In this document: positions 51,700 through 60,417 of the stretch, piece by piece
Layout: the number at the start of each line of letters is the position of its first letter
Position numbering within the stretch: the first letter of the stretch is position 1
From: an uncultured Hyphomicrobiales bacterium
GTDB taxonomy: Bacteria; Pseudomonadota; Alphaproteobacteria; Rhizobiales; Xanthobacteraceae
Length of the DNA stretch: 63,021 nucleotides
Assembly: GCA_903885555.1 (NCBI GenBank)
Contig: CAISIV010000021.1
Coordinates: forward strand, 1-63,021
Direction: 5' to 3'
Notes under the pieces: model-generated
Database searches by the model: none
Told to the model about the DNA's origin: nothing
What the model saw: only the letters and a program-made list of their open reading frames with translations
Made by a program: the position numbers and the translations under genes

Positions 51700-52935
51700 T
51701 CAAAAAACCGTGCCGTCACTGATGACTTTGATCGGCGGCGAACCGTCGGTGCGGCGTTCGCGCGCAAGAATGCGTCCGGTGGCCCAGGTACCACCTTCGA
51801 GAATTTTCGCCAGTGGCAGCGATTGCGCATCCATATTGAGCTTCTGCCGAATGACGGCTGCGAGTTTGTCGAGCAGGGCGACCGTGAGCGAGCGCCATTC
51901 GACGACCAATTCGGAGTCGACACCGTGCTGGCGTTCCGCCTGAGCAGCGTCGCGCAAATTCAGCACGCCGGCATCGACGAAAAGTCCGCCGTTACGGTAT
52001 TCGGCCAGCCCGGTCAGTCCGTCGATATCGGTAACGGTGAGACCCGCCTGTTGCAGCGGCTCGATCAACGAATAGGCCAGCCATTGCGACAGCTTGTGCA
52101 ACGGCACGATGCCGTTGGTGGCGTCCGCCGTCGTCATCACCGGGTGCCGCCAGCAATCGCCGAGCGGTATGTCGCCAAGAGAAATTCGCGATGGCCAGAT
52201 CGGGCCCAGTTCATGCAGCAGTTCGGACAGGATTTCCGGCGCGGCGATCGCGTTCTCATCGGCCAATCCGGCCAGATGATCGAACAGCCCGCCCGGACGC
52301 GGACTGTCATTGCAGGCGAATACGCCGGAGTTTTCCGAAACAAGGGTGCCCAGCGAACGCAGCAGCGCGGCACGGCCTTCGACGCCGACCAATGGATTGT
52401 CCGCGGTCACCTGGAAACCGTCGCGCAATTGGTCGGCGCTCAAACCTGACAGCGCCATTGCGTCGACGCGGTAGGGATCGGCACGGTTAGCCGAGAGCGC
52501 GCCGCGCGCAAACATGTCGAGGCTCGCCAGCGCCAGGCCTTCCGAACGGCCGATGCGTTTGCCCGTGCTCTTGTCGAGATAGCTCCACTGCGTGCCGGCA
52601 CCGGCATCGAGAAACACGCTGATGATCGCCAGATCGAACATCGCGCGGCCCTTCGCCGCGGCATCGCGCCAGTGCGCGTTCTTGGCGATTGTCTCGAAAC
52701 GGTCGATGCCGTCGACGACAAAATGACGCCAGCGCGAATGGAACGGCACATCGAGTGACGGATAGGCTTGCCGCGTCGTGGCGATCACGCGTTCGGCTGT
52801 CGTATCGAGCAGCGACAGATCGATCGTGAAATTCGCCAGCTTGTTATCCAAAGCCAGCGCCAGCATGCGCTGAGAGCGTTCGCGCACCGCGGCGGCACTC
52901 AAAAGCGAAAAGGCTGCGGCCGTTTCATTACCCAT
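51700..52935 (-). CDS. URC4/Urg3 family protein (DUF1688, uracil catabolism)
   Basis: A 411-residue protein that I recognise as the DUF1688/URC4 family of the yeast-type uracil-catabolic (URC) pathway. Typical segments are VPFHSRWRHFVVDGIDR near residue 60, FLDAGAGTQWSYLD near 105 and FTDAGVLNLRDA-like LFVDAGVLNLRD near 330. The chemical step performed by URC4 is not settled. The start at 52935 fits the family N-terminus; an upstream start adds 16 arginine-rich residues. Neighbours upp and URC1-like confirm the pathway assignment. Confidence 0.87.
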   Translation of the reverse strand: MGNETAAAFSLLSAAAVRERSQRMLALALDNKLANFTIDLSLLDTTAERVIATTRQAYPSLDVPFHSRWRHFVVDGIDRFETIAKNAHWRDAAAKGRAMFDLAIISVFLDAGAGTQWSYLDKSTGKRIGRSEGLALASLDMFARGALSANRADPYRVDAMALSGLSADQLRDGFQVTADNPLVGVEGRAALLRSLGTLVSENSGVFACNDSPRPGGLFDHLAGLADENAIAAPEILSELLHELGPIWPSRISLGDIPLGDCWRHPVMTTADATNGIVPLHKLSQWLAYSLIEPLQQAGLTVTDIDGLTGLAEYRNGGLFVDAGVLNLRDAAQAERQHGVDSELVVEWRSLTVALLDKLAAVIRQKLNMDAQSLPLAKILEGGTWATGRILARERRTDGSPPIKVISDGTVF

Positions 52936-52957
52936 AAGATTATCCCGGAGCCTTCGC

Positions 52958-54211
52958 CTAGTACTTGTCGAGCGCGCGGCCAACGGTATCGTTGAGGTCC
53001 TGCGGCTTCGGCGCTTCCGGCGAGTAGTAACCGGCAGCCTTCTTGGCCGCGATCTCGACCTGCGCGTCAGACGGCACCAGATAATCCGGGATCGGAACGC
53101 GCTCCACGATCGTAACGCCTTGCGACACGAGCGCGTCGTATTTCATGTCGCTCATCGAGATGAAATGATCGATACGCTTCAACCCGAGCCAGTTGATGCA
53201 ATCGGGCATGAGCTGCTGGAAGCGCGCGTCCTGCACGCCGGCAACGCACTCGGTGCGCTCGAAATAGGATGCCGCTGCATCGCCGCCTTCCTGACGTTTG
53301 CGTGCGTTGTAGACCAGGAATTTGGTGACCTCGCCGAGCGCGCGGCCTTCCTTGCGATTGTAAACGATGATGCCGAGGCCGCCTTCTTGCGCGGCGCGCG
53401 CGCATTCCTCGATGCCGTGAATGAGATACGGCCGGCAGGTGCATATGTCGGAGCCGAACACGTCGGAACCGTTGCATTCGTCATGCACCCGGCAGGTGAT
53501 CTTGGTGGTGTGATCGGGAAGTTTGGTGACGTCGCCGAACATATAGATCGTCGTGCCGCCGATCGGCGGCATGAACACCTGCAGGTCCGGGCGCGTTACC
53601 AGCTCGGGAAACATGCCGGCGGTCTGTTCGAACAAGGCGCGGCGCAAATTGGTTTCCGGCGTGCCGAATCTCTCGGCGATTCCAGGGAGATACCAGACCG
53701 GATCGATCGCGATCTTGACCACGCCGACACTGCCATTGGCATGCACGACATCGCCGTCGACTTTCAGCCGGCCGGTGGCGACCGCCTGCTGCATCTCGTT
53801 GAGATCGAGGCGGGCCTTGGTGATCGCGATGCTCGGGCGGATGTCGATACCTTCGGCAATCTCGTCCTTGAAAGCGTCGGCGGCGAGATGGCCCCACGGG
53901 TCGAGCGAGACGATACGCTTCGCATCGGTCCATTGTTCGAACGGACCGACGGTCGCGGCGGGAAACGTATTGGTGAGATCGGGACGGCGGATCGGATCGA
54001 GCGCGCCAGACGACACCGCCAGCGCGCGATACAGCGCATAAGAGCCGCCATGGCTGCCGATGACATTGCGGTCGCCGGGCCGCGATACCGTGCCGATGAC
54101 TGGCCCGCGTTCACGCGCGGTTGGCGCGCCCCAGTGGATCGGGAAACGCGGCTTGCCGCCCGGCGGGTGCGAGGTGAGGCGAATATGATCGGGTCTATTC
54201 GTACGAGTCAT
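52958..54211 (-). CDS. GTP cyclohydrolase II-like protein, URC1 type (uracil catabolism)
   Basis: A 417-residue RibA-like protein. The zinc site is conserved as HDECNGSD followed by ICTCRPYL (Cys-x10-Cys-x-Cys), and VYNRKEGRALG corresponds to the QEGRGIG-type loop, altered from the canonical sequence. A roughly 190-residue N-terminal extension and these changes match URC1 rather than riboflavin biosynthesis enzymes. In Lachancea kluyveri URC1 is needed for degradation of uracil to urea and 3-hydroxypropionate. The start at 54211 follows from MTRTNRPDHIRL. The gene leads the URC1-URC4-upp run and lies downstream of lysR in the same direction. Confidence 0.87.
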   Translation of the reverse strand: MTRTNRPDHIRLTSHPPGGKPRFPIHWGAPTARERGPVIGTVSRPGDRNVIGSHGGSYALYRALAVSSGALDPIRRPDLTNTFPAATVGPFEQWTDAKRIVSLDPWGHLAADAFKDEIAEGIDIRPSIAITKARLDLNEMQQAVATGRLKVDGDVVHANGSVGVVKIAIDPVWYLPGIAERFGTPETNLRRALFEQTAGMFPELVTRPDLQVFMPPIGGTTIYMFGDVTKLPDHTTKITCRVHDECNGSDVFGSDICTCRPYLIHGIEECARAAQEGGLGIIVYNRKEGRALGEVTKFLVYNARKRQEGGDAAASYFERTECVAGVQDARFQQLMPDCINWLGLKRIDHFISMSDMKYDALVSQGVTIVERVPIPDYLVPSDAQVEIAAKKAAGYYSPEAPKPQDLNDTVGRALDKY

Positions 54212-54367
54212 TTTCAAAAGCCCAAATGGCGATGGCCCGCCGGTGAGGACGGGCCTGACGTTCAGATCACAAATATTCCACTGGAAACCGGCCAATTACC
54301 GGCCTTCAGATACCCAGTATAGCGAACTCGATGGCGCTGGCAACATTGTCGAATGGCATATCAGCCA

Positions 54368-55300
54368 TCAGGCTTTGCGTTTGGCATTGATGCTTCCCGC
54401 CGCTGCCATTGTTTTCAACGATGCAATGACGCGCTCGGCGAACACCGCGGTCGCCACCGGAAGATTGCGATCGCGCAGACGGCCAAACACGAGATTGGCG
54501 CTCGGCACATCGCGATCGTCAATCTCACGCGCCACCATGCCGAGCTTGTTGCCTTCCGCCATGGTGCCGATGCGGATTTGAAACGAGATCAAACCGGCGT
54601 GGATGACAAGGCCACGCAGCATTTCGAACGAGTTTGATTCCGCCGCGATCTTGAATTTCACGCCACTGCGCGTCACGGCATCTTCCAGCAACTGTCGCCC
54701 GCCGATCGAGCGTTCAGCAAGCGCAACAGGATAGGGCGCGCAGTCGCGCAAACGTACTTTGCGCTTTTCAGCGAGCGGATGACCTTTCGCCATCAGCACG
54801 ACAAGGCGCTGTTCGAGGGTGATGAGCGGATGAAAGTTGGCCATATAAGGCGGCCGATAAACGAGGATCAGGTCGACCTCGAAATTCGCCAAAGCCGTCA
54901 TGGCGTATTCGTGGTCGACAACCTTGACCTCGAATTCGACCAAAGGATGAGTCTTGCGAAAGTCGGCGATGGCTTTCGGCAAGAATTCGAGCGCCAGCGC
55001 CTGGCTGCAGGCGACTCGAATCGTGCCGCGTCGAAGGCCCTTGAGGTCTTCGATATGGGACTTCATGCGCTCGACTTCGCCGTTCTGCTTGCGCAGATAA
55101 TTGACGAAAACCTCGCCTGCCGACGTCAGCCGCACGCCGCGCGGCAAGCGCTCGAAGAGTGGCGCGCCGAGCTCGATTTCGAGATCGGCAATGCGGCGAT
55201 TGACCGCCGATGCGGTGACGTTAAGGGTTTCCGCCGCCTTGCGGATCGATTTGGCGCGGGCCACCTCGTCGACGTAGTCCAAAATCCTCAAGTGTTTCAT
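54368..55300 (-). CDS. LysR family transcriptional regulator
   Basis: A 310-residue LysR regulator. The helix-turn-helix is ARAKSIRKAAETLNVTASAVNRRIADLE (residues about 14-41), followed by LGAPLFERLPRGVRLT. The C-terminal part is the substrate-binding fold. The start at 55300 (MKHLRILDYVDEV) is preferred, since upstream residues are outside the family domain. It is divergent from the transporter/amidohydrolase operon and upstream of the URC genes on the same strand, so it could control both pyrimidine-type modules. A T-N11-A box lies 27 bp upstream of its start. Confidence 0.9.
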   Translation of the reverse strand: MKHLRILDYVDEVARAKSIRKAAETLNVTASAVNRRIADLEIELGAPLFERLPRGVRLTSAGEVFVNYLRKQNGEVERMKSHIEDLKGLRRGTIRVACSQALALEFLPKAIADFRKTHPLVEFEVKVVDHEYAMTALANFEVDLILVYRPPYMANFHPLITLEQRLVVLMAKGHPLAEKRKVRLRDCAPYPVALAERSIGGRQLLEDAVTRSGVKFKIAAESNSFEMLRGLVIHAGLISFQIRIGTMAEGNKLGMVAREIDDRDVPSANLVFGRLRDRNLPVATAVFAERVIASLKTMAAAGSINAKRKA

Positions 55301-55326
55301 GGGCCTAGCCACCTCGGATGGGGTGA

Positions 55327-55339
55327 TGCCTTTTTGGCA
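55327..55339. promoter_or_regulatory. Candidate LysR T-N11-A box
   Basis: TGCC-TTTTT-GGCA (55327-55339) has dyad symmetry and the T-N11-A spacing of LysR-type operators. It lies in the 134-bp divergent gap between the LysR gene and the binding-protein gene, the usual place for autoregulation and target activation. A second small palindrome, GTTGGCAAC, occurs further right in the gap. Confidence 0.45.
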
Positions 55340-55434
55340 CCGGTCCAGCAATAAATCAGCAGTAGTTGGCAACGCTCCCTCAGTCTAGCTTTTTGTGCAT
55401 CGCACGCGCCGGAAGCTCTGACAGGAGTCGACCC

Positions 55435-56472
55435 ATGATCTCGAAGTCCCGCTCGCTATTCGTTGCATTGATCGCCACCGCCGCCATCGCCGCGCCGCCC
55501 GGCGCCACACCGGCCGCCGCGCAAACCAAGCTGAAGGTGGTGCTGAACTGGAAATACCAGGGTCCGCAGGGAATGTTCTTCCTCGCCGACGACCGCGGCT
55601 ACTTCAAAGCCGAAGGCATCGAAGTCCAACTCGATCAAGGTAACGGCTCCGGCGGCGTGCCGGCGCTTGTCGGCAACGGCACCTACGATGTCGGTTTCGG
55701 CGATATGAATGCGCTGATCGAAATGGCGGCGAAGAAGCCGGACGACGCGCCGGTCGCGGTCTACGTCATGTATAACCAGCCGCCTTTCGCCATCGCGGTG
55801 AAAGCCGACGGCCCGATCAAGACCGCCAAGGATCTCGAAGGCAAGTCGATTGGTGGACCCGCCAATGACGGCGCGCTCAAACTGTTCCCCGCCTTCTGCA
55901 AGATCGCCAAGATCGATTGCACCGGCGTCAAACTCAGCAACATGCAGCCGAACCTGCGTGAGAACATGCTGATGCAGGGCCAGGTCGATGGCACCTTCGG
56001 CTACGTCAACACCATCCGCTTCTCGGCGAAGCTTGCCAAGATCGAGGAAAGCCAGATCCGCTACATCAAGTACAGCGACTACGGCATGGACCTCTATTCC
56101 AACGTCATCATCGTTCCGAAAAAATTGGCGAAGGAAAAGCCTGAAGTCGTGAAAGGCTTCCTGCGCGCACTCAACAAGGGCATGCAGGACTCGATCAAAG
56201 AGCCGGAAGCTTCCGTCGCCTCGGTCGCCAAGCGCGAACCGCTGATCAACCTGAAGCTCGAACGCGAACGCTTCGACGCGACCTTCGCCGACGAGATGAA
56301 CCATCCCGAGATCAAGAAAATCGGTCTCGGCAGTGTCGACGAGGAGCGCCTGAAGCGTTCCATCGACATCATGGTCGACGCGCTGGCGCTGCCGCGTTCG
56401 CCAGCCGTGAGCGAGGTCTGGAACGGCTCGTTCCTGCCGCCGGCCGCCGAACTCCCGCACAAACTGTTCTAG
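55435..56472 (+). CDS. ABC transporter substrate-binding protein (NMT1/ThiY-like), copy 1
   Basis: A 345-residue receptor with a signal peptide (residues 1 to about 29, ending PAAAQ). The mature part opens KLKVVLNWKYQGPQGMFFLA and contains YDVGFGDMNALIE, both close to the receptor at 60418-61452, so the two are paralogues. The family includes receptors for hydroxymethylpyrimidine and other small cyclic molecules. ATG 55435 follows an AGGAG site. It is first in the operon divergent from lysR and is followed by a terminator-like hairpin, so it is probably made in excess over the downstream genes. Confidence 0.88.
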   Translation: MISKSRSLFVALIATAAIAAPPGATPAAAQTKLKVVLNWKYQGPQGMFFLADDRGYFKAEGIEVQLDQGNGSGGVPALVGNGTYDVGFGDMNALIEMAAKKPDDAPVAVYVMYNQPPFAIAVKADGPIKTAKDLEGKSIGGPANDGALKLFPAFCKIAKIDCTGVKLSNMQPNLRENMLMQGQVDGTFGYVNTIRFSAKLAKIEESQIRYIKYSDYGMDLYSNVIIVPKKLAKEKPEVVKGFLRALNKGMQDSIKEPEASVASVAKREPLINLKLERERFDATFADEMNHPEIKKIGLGSVDEERLKRSIDIMVDALALPRSPAVSEVWNGSFLPPAAELPHKLF

Positions 56473-56486
56473 AAGCCCGCTGAACT

Positions 56487-56517
56487 GCCGCTCCCCTTGA
56501 CGGGGGAGCGGCCTTTT
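56487..56517 (+). terminator. Intrinsic terminator or attenuator after the first binding-protein gene
   Basis: GCCGCTCCCC (56487-56496) pairs perfectly with GGGGAGCGGC (56503-56512) around a 6-nt loop, and TTTT follows at 56514-56517. The same-strand SDR gene begins 27 nt later, so partial read-through is likely and would give more receptor than enzymes. Confidence 0.7.
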
Positions 56518-56543
56518 CCAGAACCACTGCGGCGAGAGCGACG

Positions 56544-57335
56544 ATGAAGCTGGATCTCGAAGGTCGCATTGCGATGATCACCGGCCCCGCCAAAGGCATG
56601 GGCGCCGCGATCACCAAGGCATTTGCCGCCGAAGGTGCCAAGCTGGCGCTGATCGGCCGCGATATTGCTGCGATCGATCCGGTCGCGGCGGAAGTCAAAG
56701 CGGACGGCGCTGAAGCGATCGTCGTGAAGTGCGATCTCACCGACGCCAAGCAATGCGAGGCCGCGGCGGCCAGGACCAAGGAGGCCTTCGGCCGCATCGA
56801 TATTCTGGTGAATGTCGCCGGCGGTTCCGGACCGGTCGGCAAGCCCGGCGTCGAAACCACGCCGGAAGAATTCGACGAAATCATCAAGCTCAACATGAAC
56901 GGTTGCTTCCACACCATGCGTGCGGTCCTGCCGGCCATGATTACGCAACGCTACGGCAAGGTCGTGAACGTCGGCGGCACCTTCGGCATGCGGGGCCGGG
57001 CCGGGCGCATGGCCTATTCGGCCTCCAAATGGGGCCTGCGCGGCATCACCAAGAGCTTCGCCCTCGAAGTCGGCCAGTACAACATCAACGTCAACAACGT
57101 GGCGCCGGGCATGGTCGACGGACCGCGCTTTCGCGACAAGGTTTGCGCCGATATGGCCAAGCGCCTCGGCATTACGGTTGAGGAAGCGATGGAGCGCCAC
57201 GCATCCGAATATGCGCTCAAGCGCGTCACCGTCGACAGCGATGTCGCCAATGCGTGTCTGTTTTTCGCCAGCGACGTCTCCCGTCAGATCACCGGCGCCG
57301 ACATTCCGGTCGACGGCGGTTGGGCCATGCTGTGA
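56544..57335 (+). CDS. SDR family oxidoreductase (canonical active site)
   Basis: A 263-residue short-chain dehydrogenase with TGPAKGMGAA near residue 13 (a slightly altered cofactor loop), NVAGGSGPVG near 90 (NVAG replacing NNAG) and a canonical YSASK near 156. The catalytic Ser position reads Gly/Thr (NVGGTFG), so the triad is not fully standard. It should be an NAD(P)-dependent alcohol or ketone oxidoreductase. It lies between the receptor gene and the amidohydrolase gene in a catabolic operon; the substrate is unknown. Confidence 0.87.
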   Translation: MKLDLEGRIAMITGPAKGMGAAITKAFAAEGAKLALIGRDIAAIDPVAAEVKADGAEAIVVKCDLTDAKQCEAAAARTKEAFGRIDILVNVAGGSGPVGKPGVETTPEEFDEIIKLNMNGCFHTMRAVLPAMITQRYGKVVNVGGTFGMRGRAGRMAYSASKWGLRGITKSFALEVGQYNINVNNVAPGMVDGPRFRDKVCADMAKRLGITVEEAMERHASEYALKRVTVDSDVANACLFFASDVSRQITGADIPVDGGWAML

Positions 57336-57343
57336 GCGCCCCC

Positions 57344-58786
57344 ATGACCGCTGATCTCGTCATTCATAACGGCAAGGTGGTGTCGCCCGATAACGTGATC
57401 GAGGCGAGCATCGCCATCAAGGATGGCCGCGTGCTCGCCATCGGCGCCGCGGATGCCATGCCGCCGGCCACTGAAACATTCGACGCCAAGGGGCTGCACA
57501 TTCTGCCCGGCGCCATCGACGTTCATGTGCATTTCCGCGATCCCGGCTATCCGCACAAGGAAGACTGGGAAAGCGGCACGGCCGCAGCGGCGTTCGGCGG
57601 CGTCACGACCGTGTTCGACATGCCCAACACCATTCCGCCGACCGGGACCGCGGAAATTCTCGCGGCCAAGCACAAGATCGCCGCCAGTAAGGCGCATGTC
57701 GACTTCGGGCTCTACGGCCTGCTTGGCGACGACACCATTGAGGCCGTGCCCGCCTTGGTCGAAGGCGGCGTCATCGGTTTCAAATGCTATATGGGAAATA
57801 CCTTCGGCAAGATCCCATCGCCTTCGACCGGCGCCATGCTGGAAGCATTCGAAGTCGTCGCGCCGACCGGCAAGCGGATCTCGCTGCACGCCGAGACCAA
57901 CGACATCATGGAGCGGCGGCAGAAACGGCTGATGGCCGCCGGCATCCACGATCAATACGCTCATCTCGCCGCGCGGCCGCCCGTGGTGGCGGTCGAGGCG
58001 GTGAGCCGCGCCGCGATCCTCAGCGAATGGACCGGTGCCCGTATCCACGTTCTGCATATCTCGTCGGCCGCCGAACTGCGGCCGCTGCGCGAGGCCAAGG
58101 CGCGCGGCGTCGACATCACCGGCGAGACCTGTCCGCATTATCTGCTGCTGTCGACCGAGGACTATGACCGCGTGCCGGGCGTTATCGCCGTTAATCCGCC
58201 CGTGCGGCAAAAGGTCAATCAGGAACCGATATGGGCCGCCTTGCTCGACGGCGCGATCGACATGATCGCCACCGATCACGCGCCCCATACGCCGGAAGAG
58301 AAAACCCGCAATGATATCTGGACCGTCGATTGCGGCTTTCCCGGCGTCGAAACGCAGATGCCGCTGATGCTCAACGAAGTGAACGCAGGTCGTATGTCGA
58401 TTTCCGATTACGTCCGCATGAGCTCATACAATCCGGCGCGCATCTGGGGTTTGTTTCCCCGCAAGGGCGCGCTGCAGCCTGGTTCGGATGCCGACATCGC
58501 GATGGTCGACCTCGGTCGCGAGCATGTCATTCGCGACACGGAGATCCAGTCGCGCTCCAAGATCTCGCCCTGGGACGGCCGCAAGATCAGAGGCCTGCCG
58601 GTCCACACGCTGGTGCGCGGCCGTTTTGTCATGAAAGACCGAACGCTGGTGGCCGGCACCAAGGGCTGGGGCCATTCCGTGCACACGATCCAGAAAATGC
58701 CGCCGCCGGACGTGCGTAACGCCGAACATTCGATGCAAGCGATCACCACTCAACGCTCTGCCGGGCGAAGGGAAAAGATTGCATGA
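57344..58786 (+). CDS. Dihydroorotase/allantoinase-like cyclic amidohydrolase (AllB type)
   Basis: A 480-residue metal-dependent amidohydrolase. The metal ligands are HVHFRDPG (His61, His63), a probable carboxylated Lys in GFKCYMGN near 150, SLHAETND near 186, HVLHISSA near 242 and ATDHAPHT near 315. Such enzymes open cyclic ureides or imides such as dihydroorotate, allantoin, hydantoins or dihydropyrimidines. ATG 57344 is listed; GTG 57332, overlapping the SDR stop as GTGA, is an equally possible start. Position next to a ring-opening amidohydrolase and an importer points to use of cyclic amides as nitrogen source. Confidence 0.87.
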   Translation: MTADLVIHNGKVVSPDNVIEASIAIKDGRVLAIGAADAMPPATETFDAKGLHILPGAIDVHVHFRDPGYPHKEDWESGTAAAAFGGVTTVFDMPNTIPPTGTAEILAAKHKIAASKAHVDFGLYGLLGDDTIEAVPALVEGGVIGFKCYMGNTFGKIPSPSTGAMLEAFEVVAPTGKRISLHAETNDIMERRQKRLMAAGIHDQYAHLAARPPVVAVEAVSRAAILSEWTGARIHVLHISSAAELRPLREAKARGVDITGETCPHYLLLSTEDYDRVPGVIAVNPPVRQKVNQEPIWAALLDGAIDMIATDHAPHTPEEKTRNDIWTVDCGFPGVETQMPLMLNEVNAGRMSISDYVRMSSYNPARIWGLFPRKGALQPGSDADIAMVDLGREHVIRDTEIQSRSKISPWDGRKIRGLPVHTLVRGRFVMKDRTLVAGTKGWGHSVHTIQKMPPPDVRNAEHSMQAITTQRSAGRREKIA

Positions 58787-59622
58787 CGACCGCTATTGCT
58801 GAGGCTCCTCCGAGAACAGAGGACACCTTCATCGAGCTGGAAAATGTCACGCTTACTTATGGGCATGGCGAGAAACAAACGACCGCGCTCGGCCTCACCA
58901 ACCTGCGGGTCAACCAGGGCGACTTCGTCGCGCTGGTCGGGCCCTCGGGCTGCGGCAAGTCGACCATCCTCAAGCTGGTCACCGGACTGATCAAGGCGTC
59001 GGAAGGCTACGTCTATGTCGCCGGCCGCGAGGTCGGCGCGACGCCGGTGCGGGTCGGCATGGCGTTCCAGAACCCGACGATGCTGCCGTGGCTTACGGTG
59101 CGCGACAACGTCATGATGCCCCTCAAGATCGTGCCGCCGTTCCGGCAGGAATACCGCAGCAAGAAAAATACCGAATTTCGCGACCGCGCCGAGGCTTTGT
59201 TGAAGGAGGTAGGGCTCGCCAATTTCGGCGACAAGCATCCGTGGCAATTGTCCGGCGGCATGTTGCAGCGCGCTTCGCTGTGCCGTGCGCTGATCCACGA
59301 GCCGCAACTGCTGATGCTCGACGAACCTTTCGGCGCGCTTGACCAGTTCACCCGCGAGGAACTGTGGGCGGTCATGCAGGAACTGTGGATGAAGCTGAAG
59401 CCCACGGTGCTGCTCGTGACGCACGATTTGAAGGAGGCCGGCTATCTCGCCACCCGCATCTGCGTGATGCGGGCGCGGCCGGGCCAGATCGTCGATGACG
59501 CGGAGGTGCCGTTCCCGCGGCCGCGCACCATCGACATGTCCTACACGCCGACCTTTGTATCCATGACGCAGCGCCTGCGCGAACTCATCGTGTCGCAGCG
59601 GCCGGTGAAGGAGACGGTGTGA
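58783..59622 (+). CDS. ABC transporter ATP-binding protein (nitrate/sulfonate/pyrimidine group)
   Basis: A 279-residue ATPase: Walker A GPSGCGKST near residue 53, Q-loop AFQNPTMLPWLTV, signature LSGGMLQRA near 158, Walker B LMLDEPFGALD and H-loop LVTHDLKEA. The roughly 15-residue N-terminal extension is unremarkable. It overlaps the amidohydrolase stop (ATGA) and the permease start (TGATG), tying enzyme and importer together translationally. Confidence 0.92.
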   Translation: MTTAIAEAPPRTEDTFIELENVTLTYGHGEKQTTALGLTNLRVNQGDFVALVGPSGCGKSTILKLVTGLIKASEGYVYVAGREVGATPVRVGMAFQNPTMLPWLTVRDNVMMPLKIVPPFRQEYRSKKNTEFRDRAEALLKEVGLANFGDKHPWQLSGGMLQRASLCRALIHEPQLLMLDEPFGALDQFTREELWAVMQELWMKLKPTVLLVTHDLKEAGYLATRICVMRARPGQIVDDAEVPFPRPRTIDMSYTPTFVSMTQRLRELIVSQRPVKETV

Positions 59623-60395
59623 TGAACCAGCAGCTTCGCCTCAAAATCTGGTCCGGCGTTTTGATTGTCGGCTTCTTCCTTCTTTGGGAGGCCCTGTGCT
59701 GGCTGTTCAATGTCAGTGACATCATCGTGCCCAAGCCAAGCCAGGTGATCGTTACGCTGATCCAGCGCGCGCCTGCGCTGTGGCCGCATACGCTGCAGAC
59801 GCTCTACACCACGATCGTCGGCTTCGGCCTGGGTATCGTCATCGGCATCGCCCTCGGCGTACTGATCGGCTCGTCCAGACTTGCCTATGCCGTGGCCTAT
59901 CCGCTGCTGGTCGGGTTTGCCTCGATCCCGAAAGTCGCGGTGGTGCCGATCTTCGTTCTCTGGTTCGGCGCCGGGACCGTGCCAGCCGTGCTGACCGCGA
60001 TGATCATGTGCATCTTCCCGATCGTCGTGAACGTCGCGACTGGCTTGGCGACGACGGAACCCGAACTTGAAGACGTCATGCGGGCGTTGCGCGCCACCAA
60101 AACGGACATTCTCTGGAACGTCGGCCTGCCGCGCACCATGCCGTTCTTCTTCGCGTCGCTGAAAGTCTCGGTCACGCTCGCTTTCGTCGGCACCGTCATT
60201 TCCGAAACGGTGGCGTCGAACCGCGGCATCGGCAACGTCATGATGATCGCTTCGTCAAACTTCGACGTGCCGCTGGTCTTTGCCGGACTGATGATCCTCG
60301 CGTTTCTTGGCGTCTCGCTCTACGCGATTTTCTCACTCATTGAGGGCCGCATCACGGGATGGGCTCACCGCAAAGACGAATTCGCAATGGGCTGA
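59622..60395 (+). CDS. ABC transporter permease (BPD_transp_1)
   Basis: A 257-residue membrane protein with about six predicted helices (first at about 9-30, WSGVLIVGFFLLWEALCWLF). The coupling loop is near residue 150-165 (DVMRALRATKTDILWNVGLP). ATG 59622 overlaps the ATPase stop; an in-frame GTG at 59619 is an alternative. It forms the channel of the importer served by one or both paralogous receptors of this operon. Confidence 0.92.
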   Translation: MNQQLRLKIWSGVLIVGFFLLWEALCWLFNVSDIIVPKPSQVIVTLIQRAPALWPHTLQTLYTTIVGFGLGIVIGIALGVLIGSSRLAYAVAYPLLVGFASIPKVAVVPIFVLWFGAGTVPAVLTAMIMCIFPIVVNVATGLATTEPELEDVMRALRATKTDILWNVGLPRTMPFFFASLKVSVTLAFVGTVISETVASNRGIGNVMMIASSNFDVPLVFAGLMILAFLGVSLYAIFSLIEGRITGWAHRKDEFAMG

Positions 60396-60417
60396 TCGCC
60401 CGCAACAGGAGTTTGTT

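Noticed and set aside
52958-54211. Riboflavin-biosynthesis GTP cyclohydrolase II (ribA)
   Set aside because: The long N-terminal extension, changed catalytic loop and URC4/upp neighbours fit URC1; no other riboflavin gene is present.
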